NCBI GenBank assembly: GCA_047495785.1 | Contig: JBLDXI010000007.1 | Location: 2,294,001 to 2,358,000, forward strand | Length of the DNA stretch: 64,000 bases | From: Lepidodermella squamata | Lineage: Eukaryota; Gastrotricha | Reading direction: 5' to 3' | Made by a program: the position numbers and the translations under genes | Shown here: in pieces, positions 45,901-55,696 of the stretch | Position numbering within the stretch: the stretch's first letter is position 1 | Layout of the letters: every line of letters starts with the position of its first letter | Notes under the pieces: generated by a model | Database searches by the model: none | What the model was told of the DNA's origin: nothing | The model's input: only the letters and a program-made list of their open reading frames with translations

Positions 45901-47138
45901 GTTCGGGGATGGAACGACAGGATTTGCGGCCTTGTGGCGCTTTAGCATGACTGACGTACTAACAAATGACTTGTACGGGTACGCGACCTATGGTAACCCG
46001 GCTGCTTATATGCCGACTAACCTGACTGGGTGGCATTTCTATGCTATGATTTGGAACGCTAGTAGTTTGCAGTTGACTATCGTTTGTGATGATCAATACA
46101 GCGTGCCTGCTTGGCCAACAGCAGTGGTCACTTATCGTACGCTGTTTCTCGGTGCCAGGCAAGTTCAGAACTAGATTTGATATTTATATGTTTGACCGAT
46201 TGAGGGATATGATATTATTAACCTTTAATATTGCGCATTTTGTTCTCAGACGGGTTCTCTCTGATCCGAACAGTGGGACGTATAACAACACGTACGCTTG
46301 TTTGTCCATTCACAAAGCCGCCCTGTCTTCGAGCCAAATTTCGAAGCTTAAGGACCAGTGCAAATTGATAAACCGTAAACAAGTCCGACCTTTCTATATA
46401 TGTCTTCACATTATCGCCTCGCCAGATATAACCTGTGCTGCCAACTGCCAGGCTGATACTTGCGTAGGAGATATGAACAACGTTGGAGGGTTTCGCTGCA
46501 CGTGTCAGCCTGGTTGGAGAGGCTGGGATTGTACTATCCGTAAATAATTCCCAAATTTAACCTTAAGCACCTCATTGCAGCTTGGCGTGCTTTACAGCTG
46601 TCTGCAATCCACAATGCGGCACTGGAGGTAGATGCTTGGCGCCGAATGCTTGCACATGTGCTCCAGGCTGGGCTGGGGTGTTGTGCGATACTCGTATGTG
46701 ATACTCATAGACCCTTTGCAAATCACCTTTGACTATTCCTACTATTCAGCCATTTGCCCATCTGGTTGTCCAAATGGAGGAACTTGCATCAGACCTAACC
46801 GATGTTCCTGCACAGCATCTTGGATGGCTCCAGATTGTACCATACGTACGTTTTCTACTCACTTATCACTTTCCATCAAGCAACTTTCCATATAAATATT
46901 AGCGACCTGTCCGACGGGTTGTTACCTTCGAGGTACATGCGTTGCGCCGAATCAATGCGTCTGCAATGCTGGCTGGACGGGAGCTGATTGCGCGACAAGT
47001 AAATTATCTGTTTTCCTTGCTTCAAAATTTCCTCATTTTTTTTACGTCAGGAACCCAGTGTAAGTTTGAGAATTTGCTCGCTTGCAGTTAATCATGATTA
47101 AATTATTAGCTTGCACCGCCCCTGGTTGTACTGCGTGA
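42903..47138 (+). CDS. LamG-EGF secreted protein, copy D (703 aa)
   Basis: Exons: 42903-43543, 43593-43717, 43769-43885, 43943-44038, 45591-46158, 46250-46374, 46426-46539, 46598-46693, 46750-46845, 46903-46998, 47051-47059, 47110-47138. Total 2112 nt divides by three. Domain order is as in copy A. The intron at 46159-46249 starts GC. The microexon GAACCCAGT gives the tail RTQSCTAPGCTA. I chose the ATG at 42903; 42921 is an alternative that also gives a signal peptide. The first LamG is a mosaic: its start resembles copies B/C, its second half is almost identical to copy A. The 1552-bp intron between EGF and LamG contains an 814-bp MITE. Confidence 0.87.
44597..45410. mobile_element. 814-bp MITE with CCGAAGT-rich ends (intronic)
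   Basis: Terminal inverted repeats of about 28 bp (ATAGTGCGTTCACAAACTAC). Inside both ends the word ACTTCGG/CCGAAGT recurs many times, like transposase-binding subterminal repeats. No transposase. It lies in the intron between the second EGF and second LamG of copy D. Confidence 0.7.
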
Positions 47139-47683
47139 TTTTTCGATCACGCGAAAATCTGCTAAATACCAGACGTTTAATGTTTTCCTTTATCTTATGC
47201 TTTTTAAAATCGATTGTTTCCGCCTATAATTTTATTCGAAGCGAATATTTCTTCTTTTCTTCGGCCATGTATTATAGCAACGTACGAAAGATGGGGTCAC
47301 GTCTCGCATACATCTATATATGTAAATTTAATAATTTTTCATCATCTGTCTATCAAACGTTAGTATTTTGCTGAATAAATCGAAGTGCGAAAAGCGCAGC
47401 TTGTTTTCGACAAACGTTGTCATGGTTGATCTAATACTGCACAACAGCAAAATACACATCGCGAGGTGTACGCCGCAGCTACAATGTGTCCAAGAAATTT
47501 AGGTGAAAGTTATTCAAGTACACGCCGTTCCGCCATTTCATGGAATTTTTTCAGGTGGGTTCATTCCTTAGAGAGAGGAAATTGGCCAGATTTTTGTGAA
47601 CAATGGCCCGTTTCCATGCCTGAGCTGAAATTAGTTGTCAACACCGCACAATAGTCATAGTCAACACCGAGAAAGAGTCATTG
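47139..47683. other. Intergenic before the piggyBac element
   Basis: No gene was recognised. Confidence 0.4.
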
Positions 47684-48387
47684 TTAACTCATTGACTGCC
47701 AAGGCCCCGATACATCGGTTTCTCCCAGGAGAAACACTAATACCTCCACTAATATTTGAAATGTGCTGGTCCACTGTGTAAACAACGGGCGCGCATGCAT
47801 GCGCGGGGTAACAATGTAAACAGTAAACACGCAATGTGCGCTGCAGTCACGTGACGGCGTTCGCTTTGTAAAAATGAGAAATCAATCAGAGAGAAATAAT
47901 TCGAATTATCACGCCTTTTATGGCGAGAATGGTGCCTGGAATTTTCAATATAATATTTTGAGGATTCTAATTTCGGATTTTTTATTATGGCACTAACTAT
48001 TCACTATGATTTAGAAAGAGTTTTCTGCCAGTTTTGCTTTGCCGCTGTCATGTTCTCATTTTTGAAGACCGCTTCAAAGTAATAATTTTATCTGTAGACG
48101 ATGTAAAAAAACTCAGCTTACTTCAGCATGAAAGCATTTTACTTCGACAATTTCAGAGCGAAGAGCGATAGCTGATGATTTATTTCGATGAATTATTTCT
48201 AAATTGTGTTTCTTTGCTTTATTCCGAATGCAACCCGCAAATAATTTCCAAATGCTACAACAAATACAATATAAACCATAAAAACAGACAAAAATAAAGC
48301 AAGACAGAGTAGATGAACTGCTCAGAAAATGACGCCTCAGAAGTCCGTGAAGAGGCGAATCCGGAGACAGGCCTTGCGAGTTCTCGG

Positions 48388-48790
48388 CTAGAAACATGAA
48401 AAGAGGAAGCGGCGGCGGTGCGGCGATGACGGCCGGTTCAAAAGCTGATAGCTCAACCGGAGTAATGGCAGGATAGAAGGACGTGGTCGAGAATAAACAC
48501 GACGTCGGCCTGCGGTATGGGCAACAACGCCACCAACAGCGAATAGGCAGCGCTCAGCAGCGCAGTTGTTGGGAATGAGCTTTCGAGCGGCGCAAAAAAT
48601 GACGCCGTAGGCGAGGGCGATCACAGCCAAGGTCGTGACAAAACCACCAGGCAATGTAGCAACAATTCCGACGAAATCGCCGCTCATTTTTCGGCAGCGA
48701 CCGTCGATGCTGTTGGCAATTTTATCGCGCCGATGTAGTCGCGCAGAACAAGTCGTTGTAGTAATTTTCGTTGTATTCGTCGATGATCAT
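48388..48790 (-). pseudogene. Decayed relative of the element's membrane-protein gene
   Basis: From the ATG at 48790 the frame reads MIIDEYNENYYNDLFCATTS and then stops. A second frame (48687-48388) contains a membrane segment (FVTTLAVIALAYGVIFCAAR) followed by CLFAVGGVVAH and a basic/Pro tail. Both parts align in order with the gene at 51882-52514 (MSTFDFDIYYQPGYG..., then FGAALSMLALTCSVFIFF and GLIAVGAVVAQ). So this is a diverged duplicate with at least one frameshift. It begins 61 bp after the transposase stop. Confidence 0.55.
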
Positions 48791-48850
48791 GACATTTCGA
48801 GCAGTACTGCAAATCTGGCAGTAACCGGGCGTTCGGAATCAATAGTTGAT

Positions 48851-51431
48851 TTATCGCTTGTTGAACACATTCATCTGGTGCCATTTGTTGAAGCAGGTGT
48901 TCATGTGAAAAGCAGGATGAGAACCGTCCTCTTTCGGTTGGCAAGCCAGGCACCAATGTGAAACCCTGCCGCCGCAGTTCATACAAGGGCGCTCTTTTTT
49001 ACCAGGCATTTTGGTAAGGTCATGAATCTCGGCTTTTGAGCTGCTGCTGGAAGAATCGTTGCTTTTTGATGAATCGAAGGACTCAGAACTCGCCACTGAG
49101 CCATCCTCTCCGATCATTCCGATCAGAGCTCTAATGACTGCTAAGCGAAATTCAAGAAGCGACATCCGAGAGGTATTTCCGCTTTGCAACTTGAAGAATT
49201 GATGGGCAGCAATCATGCCGCTCTCAAGAATCCTGAAGAAAATTTTTCGATACCATTTATACGACTTCCTATTTGCATCATAGTACGCGGCCTGAAAAAA
49301 TGTGAAAAGATAAAATATTTACGAATAGCTCAAATATGTTTGCTCACATTTTGATCGTGACAATCCACCGCATTCATTGATTTATTGTATTGATCGACAA
49401 TGAGAGGTTTCATGACAGTCTTGATCCTTTTAGCCGGTGGCTCGCCCATACGCGGTGCCGCATCGTCATCGTCGTCGAGTTTGCGCTTCAGGCCGGTTTC
49501 AGACTCAACATCCTCCTCCTCTCCATCTTCGCTATCGCCCTCTGAATCCGAAGCTAGGAAGTACTTGGACATGGCAGAATCGTTGTCGCCGCTATCATCG
49601 CCGTCAAATTCGGCTTCTGAATCCACTTCCACTCCGGTAGAATCTGCCTCAATCTCTTGATATACCGAACTTTGCCCTGTTTGCGTTTCATTGTGCTCGA
49701 TGACCCGTTGAATTCGAGCCGGAAGGGTAATCGGAATCATTTCTGGGGCAAACTCAGTCGATAGCATAAGTACTTCGCGATTGTCCTTCCACTTGAGTAC
49801 ATTGATATCGTCTTGTCTTCGGCAAATTATTTCACCTGTCTTCAAGCTAGCTTGAACCACTTCGGGCGGGTTTCCGACACGGTTTTTTTTCAGTGTTCCG
49901 GTTAGGTGAGTTAGATTAGCCAATAGGTATTTAGCGAGTTCGACGGAAGTGTAAAAATTGTCGACAAAAAGCGAGTGTCCCTTGCCAAGAAGGTATTTGA
50001 TGAGTGATTTCACGACTGAAAATGTGTGGCCTTTGCCAGAAATAATATCATCTTGAACATTATCCGCGCCTGAGTAGACATGGAAGCGAAGAGGGATTCC
50101 AGTTGATGACTCACATAGCATATAGATCTGTAAAATAGCAGATTGAAAACCAAGGTTTTCACACTAGTCTCTAGTCTCACTAGATCGAACCTTCGAAATT
50201 TAAAATTTTAGCTTCGAAATTAAAATTGTGGCTTCAAAAAGTAAAATCCTAGCTTCGAAATTAAAACTGTGGCTTCAAAATGTAAAATCCTAGCTTCGAA
50301 ATTAAAATTTTAGCTTCGAAAAGTAAAATCCTAGCTTCGAAATTAAAATTATGGCTTCGAAAGTAAAATATTGGCAAGAGTTCTATTCCGATAGAATCCG
50401 AGATTTGGGTATTATAATTTTCAAGAATATCACTTCACGCATATACGGATTTTTTTGTTATTTTTCTGAGCCGTTATTCTGCTCCAGAATTCCAGAAATA
50501 ACGGCTACTTATTCTATGTCTTTTATAGCCAAAATATAAGTCGTAAAATGACAGCAAAGCTGAAAGTAAAGGGAGTAAAGGAAGTAAAGGAAAGGTTCTC
50601 CAGATATTTTGATATTTTCGAATTTTTTCATTTTTTTATTTTCATTGCCTAGCGTTTTGATGAAAAATTAAAGAAAAACGGTTTTATGATTTTTGTGGGG
50701 TTCTGTCTCAAGTAAAACATGGCCATAAATTGTCTCAAAAATGCCGCTTTAAAATTAAAATTGCATTCCGATTTTGATATATATATATTTCATTTTATAG
50801 AACCTTTGACCTATCTTACCTTTATACCGAACTTCGCCTTTTTCGCCTTGTTGTACGACTTGAATGCCAGCCTTCCCTTGAAAAGCACTTGAGATTCATC
50901 GATTGCCAGATTTTTGCCAGGTGAATAAAGGTCATTCATCCGATTTTGATAGAAGTTTAGAACAGGTCTGATTTTATAGAGGCGATCGGTTTTGATGTTT
51001 TGCGCCAGAAATTGGTTGTTGTTGAAATGAAGATTTGACAAAATCGCTTCAAATCGATTTCGAGACATCGTCAAATTGAATATCGGTGTTGCCATCAGTT
51101 TGTCCTCCGTCCAGTAGCTTGCGATTGTTGGCTTTCGAATCACTCCCATTAGCAGCCATAAACCGAAAAATCGCTCAAGCTCCGGAACTGTCAATGGCAC
51201 CCAGTCGTTGATTCTGGCGTTGGGTTTAAGCCCAATTTGACGTAATTTTTGATTGGCATATCTATTCGTTTCCTTGCATACCATTTCGAGAAACTCGATG
51301 GTGAAAATTAGCCGGAAAAAGCTAACTGGTGACAATCGACCGCAATCAGGCTGGATTTTAAGTTTTTGGGTTCCGGTGAACGGAAAAGATAGAGGAGGTT
51401 CATCAGAATTGATCCACTCGCTGGCATCCAT
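48851..51431 (-). CDS. piggyBac transposase (610 aa)
   Basis: Three exons, 51431-50820, 50127-49348 and 49291-48851, all phase 0, total 1833 nt. The DDE_Tnp_1_7 domain shows the three catalytic Asp contexts: AIDESQVLFKGR, FVDNFYTS and NAVDCHDQN. The C-terminus has a Cys/His ribbon (CMNCGGRVSHWCLAC then H and C), the DNA-binding finger of piggyBacs. Between the second and third Asp there is an insert of about 85 acidic residues with two basic patches (GLKRKL, PPAKRIKT) that look like a nuclear localisation signal. It cuts and pastes DNA at TTAA. With catalytic residues and frames intact, it may be active or only recently silenced. The first intron is long (692 bp) and contains a minisatellite. 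Confidence 0.9.
50186..50375. repeat. Minisatellite in transposase intron
   Basis: About eight imperfect units of around 20 bp alternating GCTTCGAAATTAAAATT and GCTTCAAAA(A/T)GTAAAATCCTA, arranged as about 40-bp pairs. Confidence 0.8.
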
Positions 51432-51881
51432 GAAATTAGAGACAAAAATCTGAAATCTTTAATTCGAAGTTTGAAAATTCTAAATTGTGTGCCTTTCAGT
51501 GCTAAAGCCCGGGCCGTCAGGAATTCACCGCTTCACCGCACGCGGAAGCATATGTAAACAAAACTGCGTGGTCGAAAAACAAACAAATCCGGAGGCGAGT
51601 TCCTGCAAGATACCGCACCGCGCTATAGGTGAAAATTTCAGGATAATTCCCGGATCAAACAAAAGTGGAACAAAACACAAGACCGAAAATCCGCCAATTA
51701 ATTATTTTATTGCATCATTGCAAAGTCAGAAAAGCCAGAAGCGAAATACAACAATACAATACAAAACGAGTCATCAATCAACAACAATACAAAATTCGCA
51801 ATACTGAGAACTGAGAATACAAAAAACAGCGATAGAAAAATTGTCAGTAATTTACGAAATGTTCAACAGGTAAACAGCAGC

Positions 51882-52514
51882 TCACGCGCGCCTTGGACGG
51901 CCGCGGCCGCGACGAGGCGCCACCGGAGCTGGCGCAACAGGTGGCGCTGCCGGAACGGGCGCTCGAAACACGAAAACAGGAGGCGGCGGTGCGACGATTG
52001 CGGGAATGGCGGCAGGCTGAATGGTGGCTTCGATCGGAGGCGGTGGCAGAATCGGAGGAAGATTCGGCAGAATCGGCCCGGCTCGAGACAGAACAGCCGG
52101 CGGAGGAGGTCGAGCAGGTACCTGCCGCTGAGCAACAACAGCGCCAACTGCGATTAGGCCTTGTTCTGCAGTGCCGTTGCCTGGCTTGTAGGGCACAGGG
52201 TATCTGCGGCGAAAGCAGCACCACCAGATGAAGAAAATAAAAACAGAACACGTCAGCGCTAACATCGACAATGCCGCCCCAAAACCGGCCGCCAACGCCA
52301 TGAGCACATTGCCGAAGTCGGGAGTAGCCGGGGTCGTTGTAGTCGCACTTGTCGCAGTTGTCGGCAATGTCGCCGTCGAAGTACCAGGCGCAGACCAAGC
52401 GGTTGTTGTCGTCGTTGTCGTTGTTGTGGATAGAGCAAGCAAACCCGGCCGCGCTGAACGGGTGACGATGCCGTATCCTGGCTGATAATAAATATCGAAG
52501 TCAAAAGTCGACAT
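51882..52514 (-). CDS. Thr-rich single-pass membrane protein with Pro-rich, AT-hook-like tail (210 aa)
   Basis: Single exon in the piggyBac element. Residues 1-25 are Tyr/Asp-containing, followed by a Thr/Ala/Pro mucin-like stretch (about 30-68). A hydrophobic segment (MLALTCSVFIFFIWWCC, about 83-99) with RRR right after it should place the rest in the cytosol. The tail is very Pro/Ala-rich and ends RRGRGRPRRA, which contains the GRP core of an AT hook. There is no cleavable signal peptide. The region is GC-rich and several other frames are open, so coding status rests on the membrane segment and on the diverged relative at 48388-48790. Function is unknown. Confidence 0.55.
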   Translation of the reverse strand: MSTFDFDIYYQPGYGIVTRSARPGLLALSTTTTTTTTTAWSAPGTSTATLPTTATSATTTTPATPDFGNVLMALAAGFGAALSMLALTCSVFIFFIWWCCFRRRYPVPYKPGNGTAEQGLIAVGAVVAQRQVPARPPPPAVLSRAGPILPNLPPILPPPPIEATIQPAAIPAIVAPPPPVFVFRAPVPAAPPVAPAPVAPRRGRGRPRRA

Positions 52515-53000
52515 TATTCAGAAATTTGTTAGCTCGAATTTACTTATTTTTATTTTCTTTCCTCCTTTTGTAGTCACCTTTCAACCGTTTTACTGTATCA
52601 TTACGTCGGCGTCGTCACAGCCGACCGCGGTCTCGCTGTCTGCCAAAACAGCCGAGCGGCTCCAAGGGCATGTTAACCGGCCGCGACGCCCACCGGCGCC
52701 GTTTCAAAGTCTGTAATTACTGACCGCGCACTACAACCGCCCGCCTCGCCACAGGTGCGCGCGCGCGCTTTCTCCACAGGTGCGCGCCCGGTGCGCGCCC
52801 GGTGCGTAATCACACGCTCGAGTGAGGATCACGTATTTTATGTCAACGGCGTGGGACTAGAAAGGAATTAAATTGAAATGAAAATATTTGCCAAAGCCAT
52901 TTCCGGATACCTGATGAGCCGTTCAAGCAATATATAGCCAGCTCCAAAAAGTCACCAGTCACCAGATAAATTTTTCAAACAGAATTTCCGTCATTTTGTA
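52515..53000. promoter_or_regulatory. Divergent GC-rich promoter region in the piggyBac element
   Basis: This lies between the divergent membrane-protein gene (-) and KAR5-like gene (+). It has CpG and GGTGCGCGC repeats around 52740-52805 and a TATATAG word at 52931-52937, about 65 bp before the downstream ATG. Confidence 0.4.
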
Positions 53001-53951
53001 ATGAAAGGCTTTTTTCATGTATTTTTTGCGGCGGCGCTTATTATGCCTGCGTGCTGCTTGGAAATAACTGAAATATCGCCAACTCAGGTCATTTCAGGTC
53101 GATACTATTATGACCAGCTGAAAGCTCAGAACAATTCTTGTGTCGATAGATGGCTTGAACACGCGAAAAAGTTGTGCGCAAACTCAGTGATGTCGTGGCA
53201 AAATGTCGCCGAGTCAGCTCTCAAATGCTATCTGTCGGCCAAAAACTCTACAAAAGCTATAAATTGTCCTATGACACAGCCTACAGAATTCGCCAGCCAA
53301 ATTAATTGCTTGAAAAATTCTCTCGAAGTTTTAGACTGGCTCACTTACATGATTTTCGTTGGCGAAATTCGCGAAATATGTAGCTATTTTTTATTTTTCA
53401 AGGAAGAAAATTCTCCTCTCTACATACTCGCTAGACACTTTGTTCAGGCAGTAGTTGATTGCTTTCCAATTGAAGGCCCCGTGATTGATTTTTTCTCATA
53501 TTTCAAAGAGTCGACGCTTTTCGTCGCTGTTACTTCTCAAGTCTTTTACAACTCTTCGCTTGAACAGTCTTTCTTGAGGTATCGAGTCTCATTCTACATA
53601 TTTCACAGTGTTTTCCTGACATTATTTCGACGAAAAAAATTCCTAATATCTTTGTATCTTGTTGCCTTCGCCGAGTTCGCTCTCCAAATTTTTCTCAAAT
53701 CAAAAAGTGGGTTTGAATGGCGATATTTTCTTGGAGAGTATCTATTGATTATTTTGCTTCGCTGGCTATTCATCATCCATTTCTTGATTTTTGGAGAAAT
53801 ATGGTCGCCTGTTCATAATTTATGGAAAAGGCTTAGCCATTGCTGGGACTACAGTTCAACTTATCTCTGCAAACTAGGACGCGATCTAACCCCGCGAAAA
53901 ACTGATGTTGCATCTGTCAAAACAAGGTCGAAAAAGAAATCCGAGGATTGA
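53001..53951 (+). CDS. Secreted/multipass protein resembling KAR5/Brambleberry/GEX1 nuclear-fusion proteins (316 aa)
   Basis: Single exon inside the piggyBac element. A signal peptide (MKGFFHVFFAAALIMPACCL) is followed by a cysteine-rich region, about residues 45-130, with this order: SCVDRW, KKLC, VAESALKCYL, NCP, INCLK and EIREIC with an aromatic residue after it. That spacing of Cys with hydrophobic residues matches the conserved domain of the KAR5/Tht1/GEX1/Brambleberry family, which acts in nuclear envelope fusion after gametes fuse. The C-terminal half has several hydrophobic helices (around LISLYLVAFAEFALQIFL and YLLIILLRWLFIIHFLIF), also as in that family, then a basic tail. Family assignment is by eye and not certain. 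A cysteine-rich receptor-like membrane protein of another kind is the alternative. Confidence 0.55.
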   Translation: MKGFFHVFFAAALIMPACCLEITEISPTQVISGRYYYDQLKAQNNSCVDRWLEHAKKLCANSVMSWQNVAESALKCYLSAKNSTKAINCPMTQPTEFASQINCLKNSLEVLDWLTYMIFVGEIREICSYFLFFKEENSPLYILARHFVQAVVDCFPIEGPVIDFFSYFKESTLFVAVTSQVFYNSSLEQSFLRYRVSFYIFHSVFLTLFRRKKFLISLYLVAFAEFALQIFLKSKSGFEWRYFLGEYLLIILLRWLFIIHFLIFGEIWSPVHNLWKRLSHCWDYSSTYLCKLGRDLTPRKTDVASVKTRSKKKSED

Positions 53952-54324
53952 TCTGAACCTTTTCGATTTTTTCTATGCCGGAAGGAAATTTTTTAATTTG
54001 TTGCGCTACTTTGGGAATTTCGACATAAAATTTGTGAAAAATTTGCAAAATTGGGATAACTTGAAAATAATTGACCCTTCAGTATTTTACGGTAGCGAGA
54101 AACAATTTCCTTTCGGCAGCAGCCTTTTTCTTCAACTCGTCCGTCTCATTCATTCGCGACGATGTTTTTTACATTTTGATTATTGGCTTTGCCTGAATTT
54201 CGTTCATTTCATTTATTCATTGAAGGCTAAATTTGAGTACCTCTTTTCAATAATTGCTGATTGTATCGTTTAGCTCCAGTAAAACAAAGTCTGATGCTGT
54301 ACTATTTTGTTTTTTATTTTAGGA

Positions 54325-55096
54325 ATGCAAGTATTTACGAATTTAGTTTCTACTGTGGTCGAGAGGCATCGCCTAGCTGTTCGGGAGACAAACCGAGAAT
54401 TCTATGGAACCAGCCGATTTGAAGAGAGCGGTTCAACGGCCGATGTAAGTCGCTTGAAAAATTAGATCCGTCAGCATTTTCGTATTTTTTCCACATTCGT
54501 AGAGCGATTCTCGAATTGGCGTGTATGACTTCGGCAGCGAGTCGGAATCGATCTCCGTCTCAAGCTCTTCAACGCCATTGCAACAAAGCACCACGTCGGC
54601 TTTAGCGCCGCCAACAGCTGTATCCGCAATTCTACCGTTCAAAGACGCAGCGTCTAAAATTACGCCGCTTCGACAGGTTCATCGGCTCGTTTTTCGGCGT
54701 GACGCGCGTCAATCGGAAACAAATGAAAATCACTCCCACGCTCAATGGATCGCAAGAAGTTTCGCCGACCTGCCTGGTGATAATGACACAAATAGCATGA
54801 TATTGTTAGGTTCGCATGTGCTGGAGCAAGAAATCATAAAATCGGCTTATGAAATGCATAAAGATAAACCTTGTTTGTTTGCGAAAAGAATTTTGAAAGA
54901 ATGTGAAAGTCGGTCCCGGCAATTTAGCAATGCGTCAGTTTGGAATGATGCGGATTTGATTGACGATGTAACAAAACTTGTAATGCAAAAATACGATCAT
55001 TTTTTCCTAATTCGACGTGCTATTTGCCAAAATTTCGCAGAGTGTAATCGTAAAAAGAAAGCATACGAGTCGAAGAAAAAATCGGCGAAAAATTAG
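54325..55096 (+). CDS. BEN-domain-like protein (237 aa)
   Basis: Two exons, 54325-54444 and 54503-55096, join in phase 0 across a 58-bp GT-AG intron. A splice-acceptor-like sequence just before the ATG (TTTTATTTTAGGA) suggests a 5' UTR intron. The N-terminal half is Ser/Thr-rich and disordered. The C-terminal part (residues about 140-225) has the layout of a BEN domain: MILLGSHVLEQEI, a central helix ending in FAKRILKECE, SNASVW, then DADLIDDVTKLVMQKY and a closing FLIRRAICQNF. BEN domains bind DNA or chromatin and occur in transposons and DNA viruses as well as hosts. The tail is Lys-rich. Last gene before the right end of the element. Confidence 0.6.
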
Positions 55097-55696
55097 CAAT
55101 TTGTGCTTTGTGCGTGGTGATCAGTTTTTTGTTCTTGTTGCTTGAAATAAATGTTTTTGTTCCAATGATTTTTGATAACTCCTGAATTATTTTCACCTGA
55201 ATTTTCACTACTTGGCGGTTTGCGCAAATAATAACGTTTCGAAAACAGGCTTCAAGTTTGATTTACGCATTCAACAGCGAGGGCGAAGACCGCGTCTTTG
55301 TTTACTGGTCGCACTTGAGAGTCACCCAAGGCGCGCCCGATTTGTTTGCATAACAGCTAACAGCGGCGATAAACGCGCATGTTTTGTTTATTTTAAACCT
55401 TGAACAAACATAACACAAAACGCGAAATCGCTATTCCAGCATCTCGCTAGGTGAAAGTTGGGTTTCTCCGGGGAGAAAAACTCACGTGAGAAAAAAATCT
55501 CCGGGAGAAAACTCTGGCAGTGAAAGAGTTAAGGAACAGTCATCTTTATTACACATTCTGCCTCGATGTTTTCAGTTATTCTGCAGTTGTCCAGAGTTGT
55601 GTAATTGTATATAAGCGAAAGAAAATTAAGAAAATCATGAGAGATTCAACGACATTTGCAATAGCTATAACAAAAACCACAACGGCGACAAACAAA

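Larger units (their letters stand above)
47684..55532. mobile_element. piggyBac-type transposon with passenger genes, 7.85 kb
   Basis: TTAA at 47684-47687 is followed by CTCATTGACTGCCA; in inverse orientation TTAA at 55529-55532 is followed by CTCTTTCACTGCCA. Both ends also carry a nearby GTTTCTCCC(A/C)GGAGAAAC palindrome. TTAA targets and ends of this kind are characteristic of piggyBac elements. A single transposase with its catalytic residues lies between the ends. The element also encloses a Thr/Pro-rich membrane protein gene, a decayed relative of it, a KAR5-like gene and a BEN-like gene. Typical piggyBacs carry only the transposase and are 2-4 kb. I saw no second copy in the window. Confidence 0.8.

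Noticed and set aside
48113-48397. Hydrophobic minus-strand frame near the left end of the piggyBac element
   Set aside because: It could continue the decayed membrane-protein copy, but no alignment with the intact one supports it.
50186-50375. Regular repeats resembling an array
   Set aside because: Units are AT-rich, adjacent without unique spacers and lie in a eukaryotic intron, so this is a minisatellite and not CRISPR.
51844-52485. Other open frames in the GC-rich cargo gene
   Set aside because: High GC leaves most frames open; only the frame with the membrane segment has a relative elsewhere in the element.
53905-54273. Plus-strand frame overlapping the end of the KAR5-like gene
   Set aside because: No domain or splice evidence, and the composition is AT-driven. 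It is probably 3' UTR and intergenic sequence.
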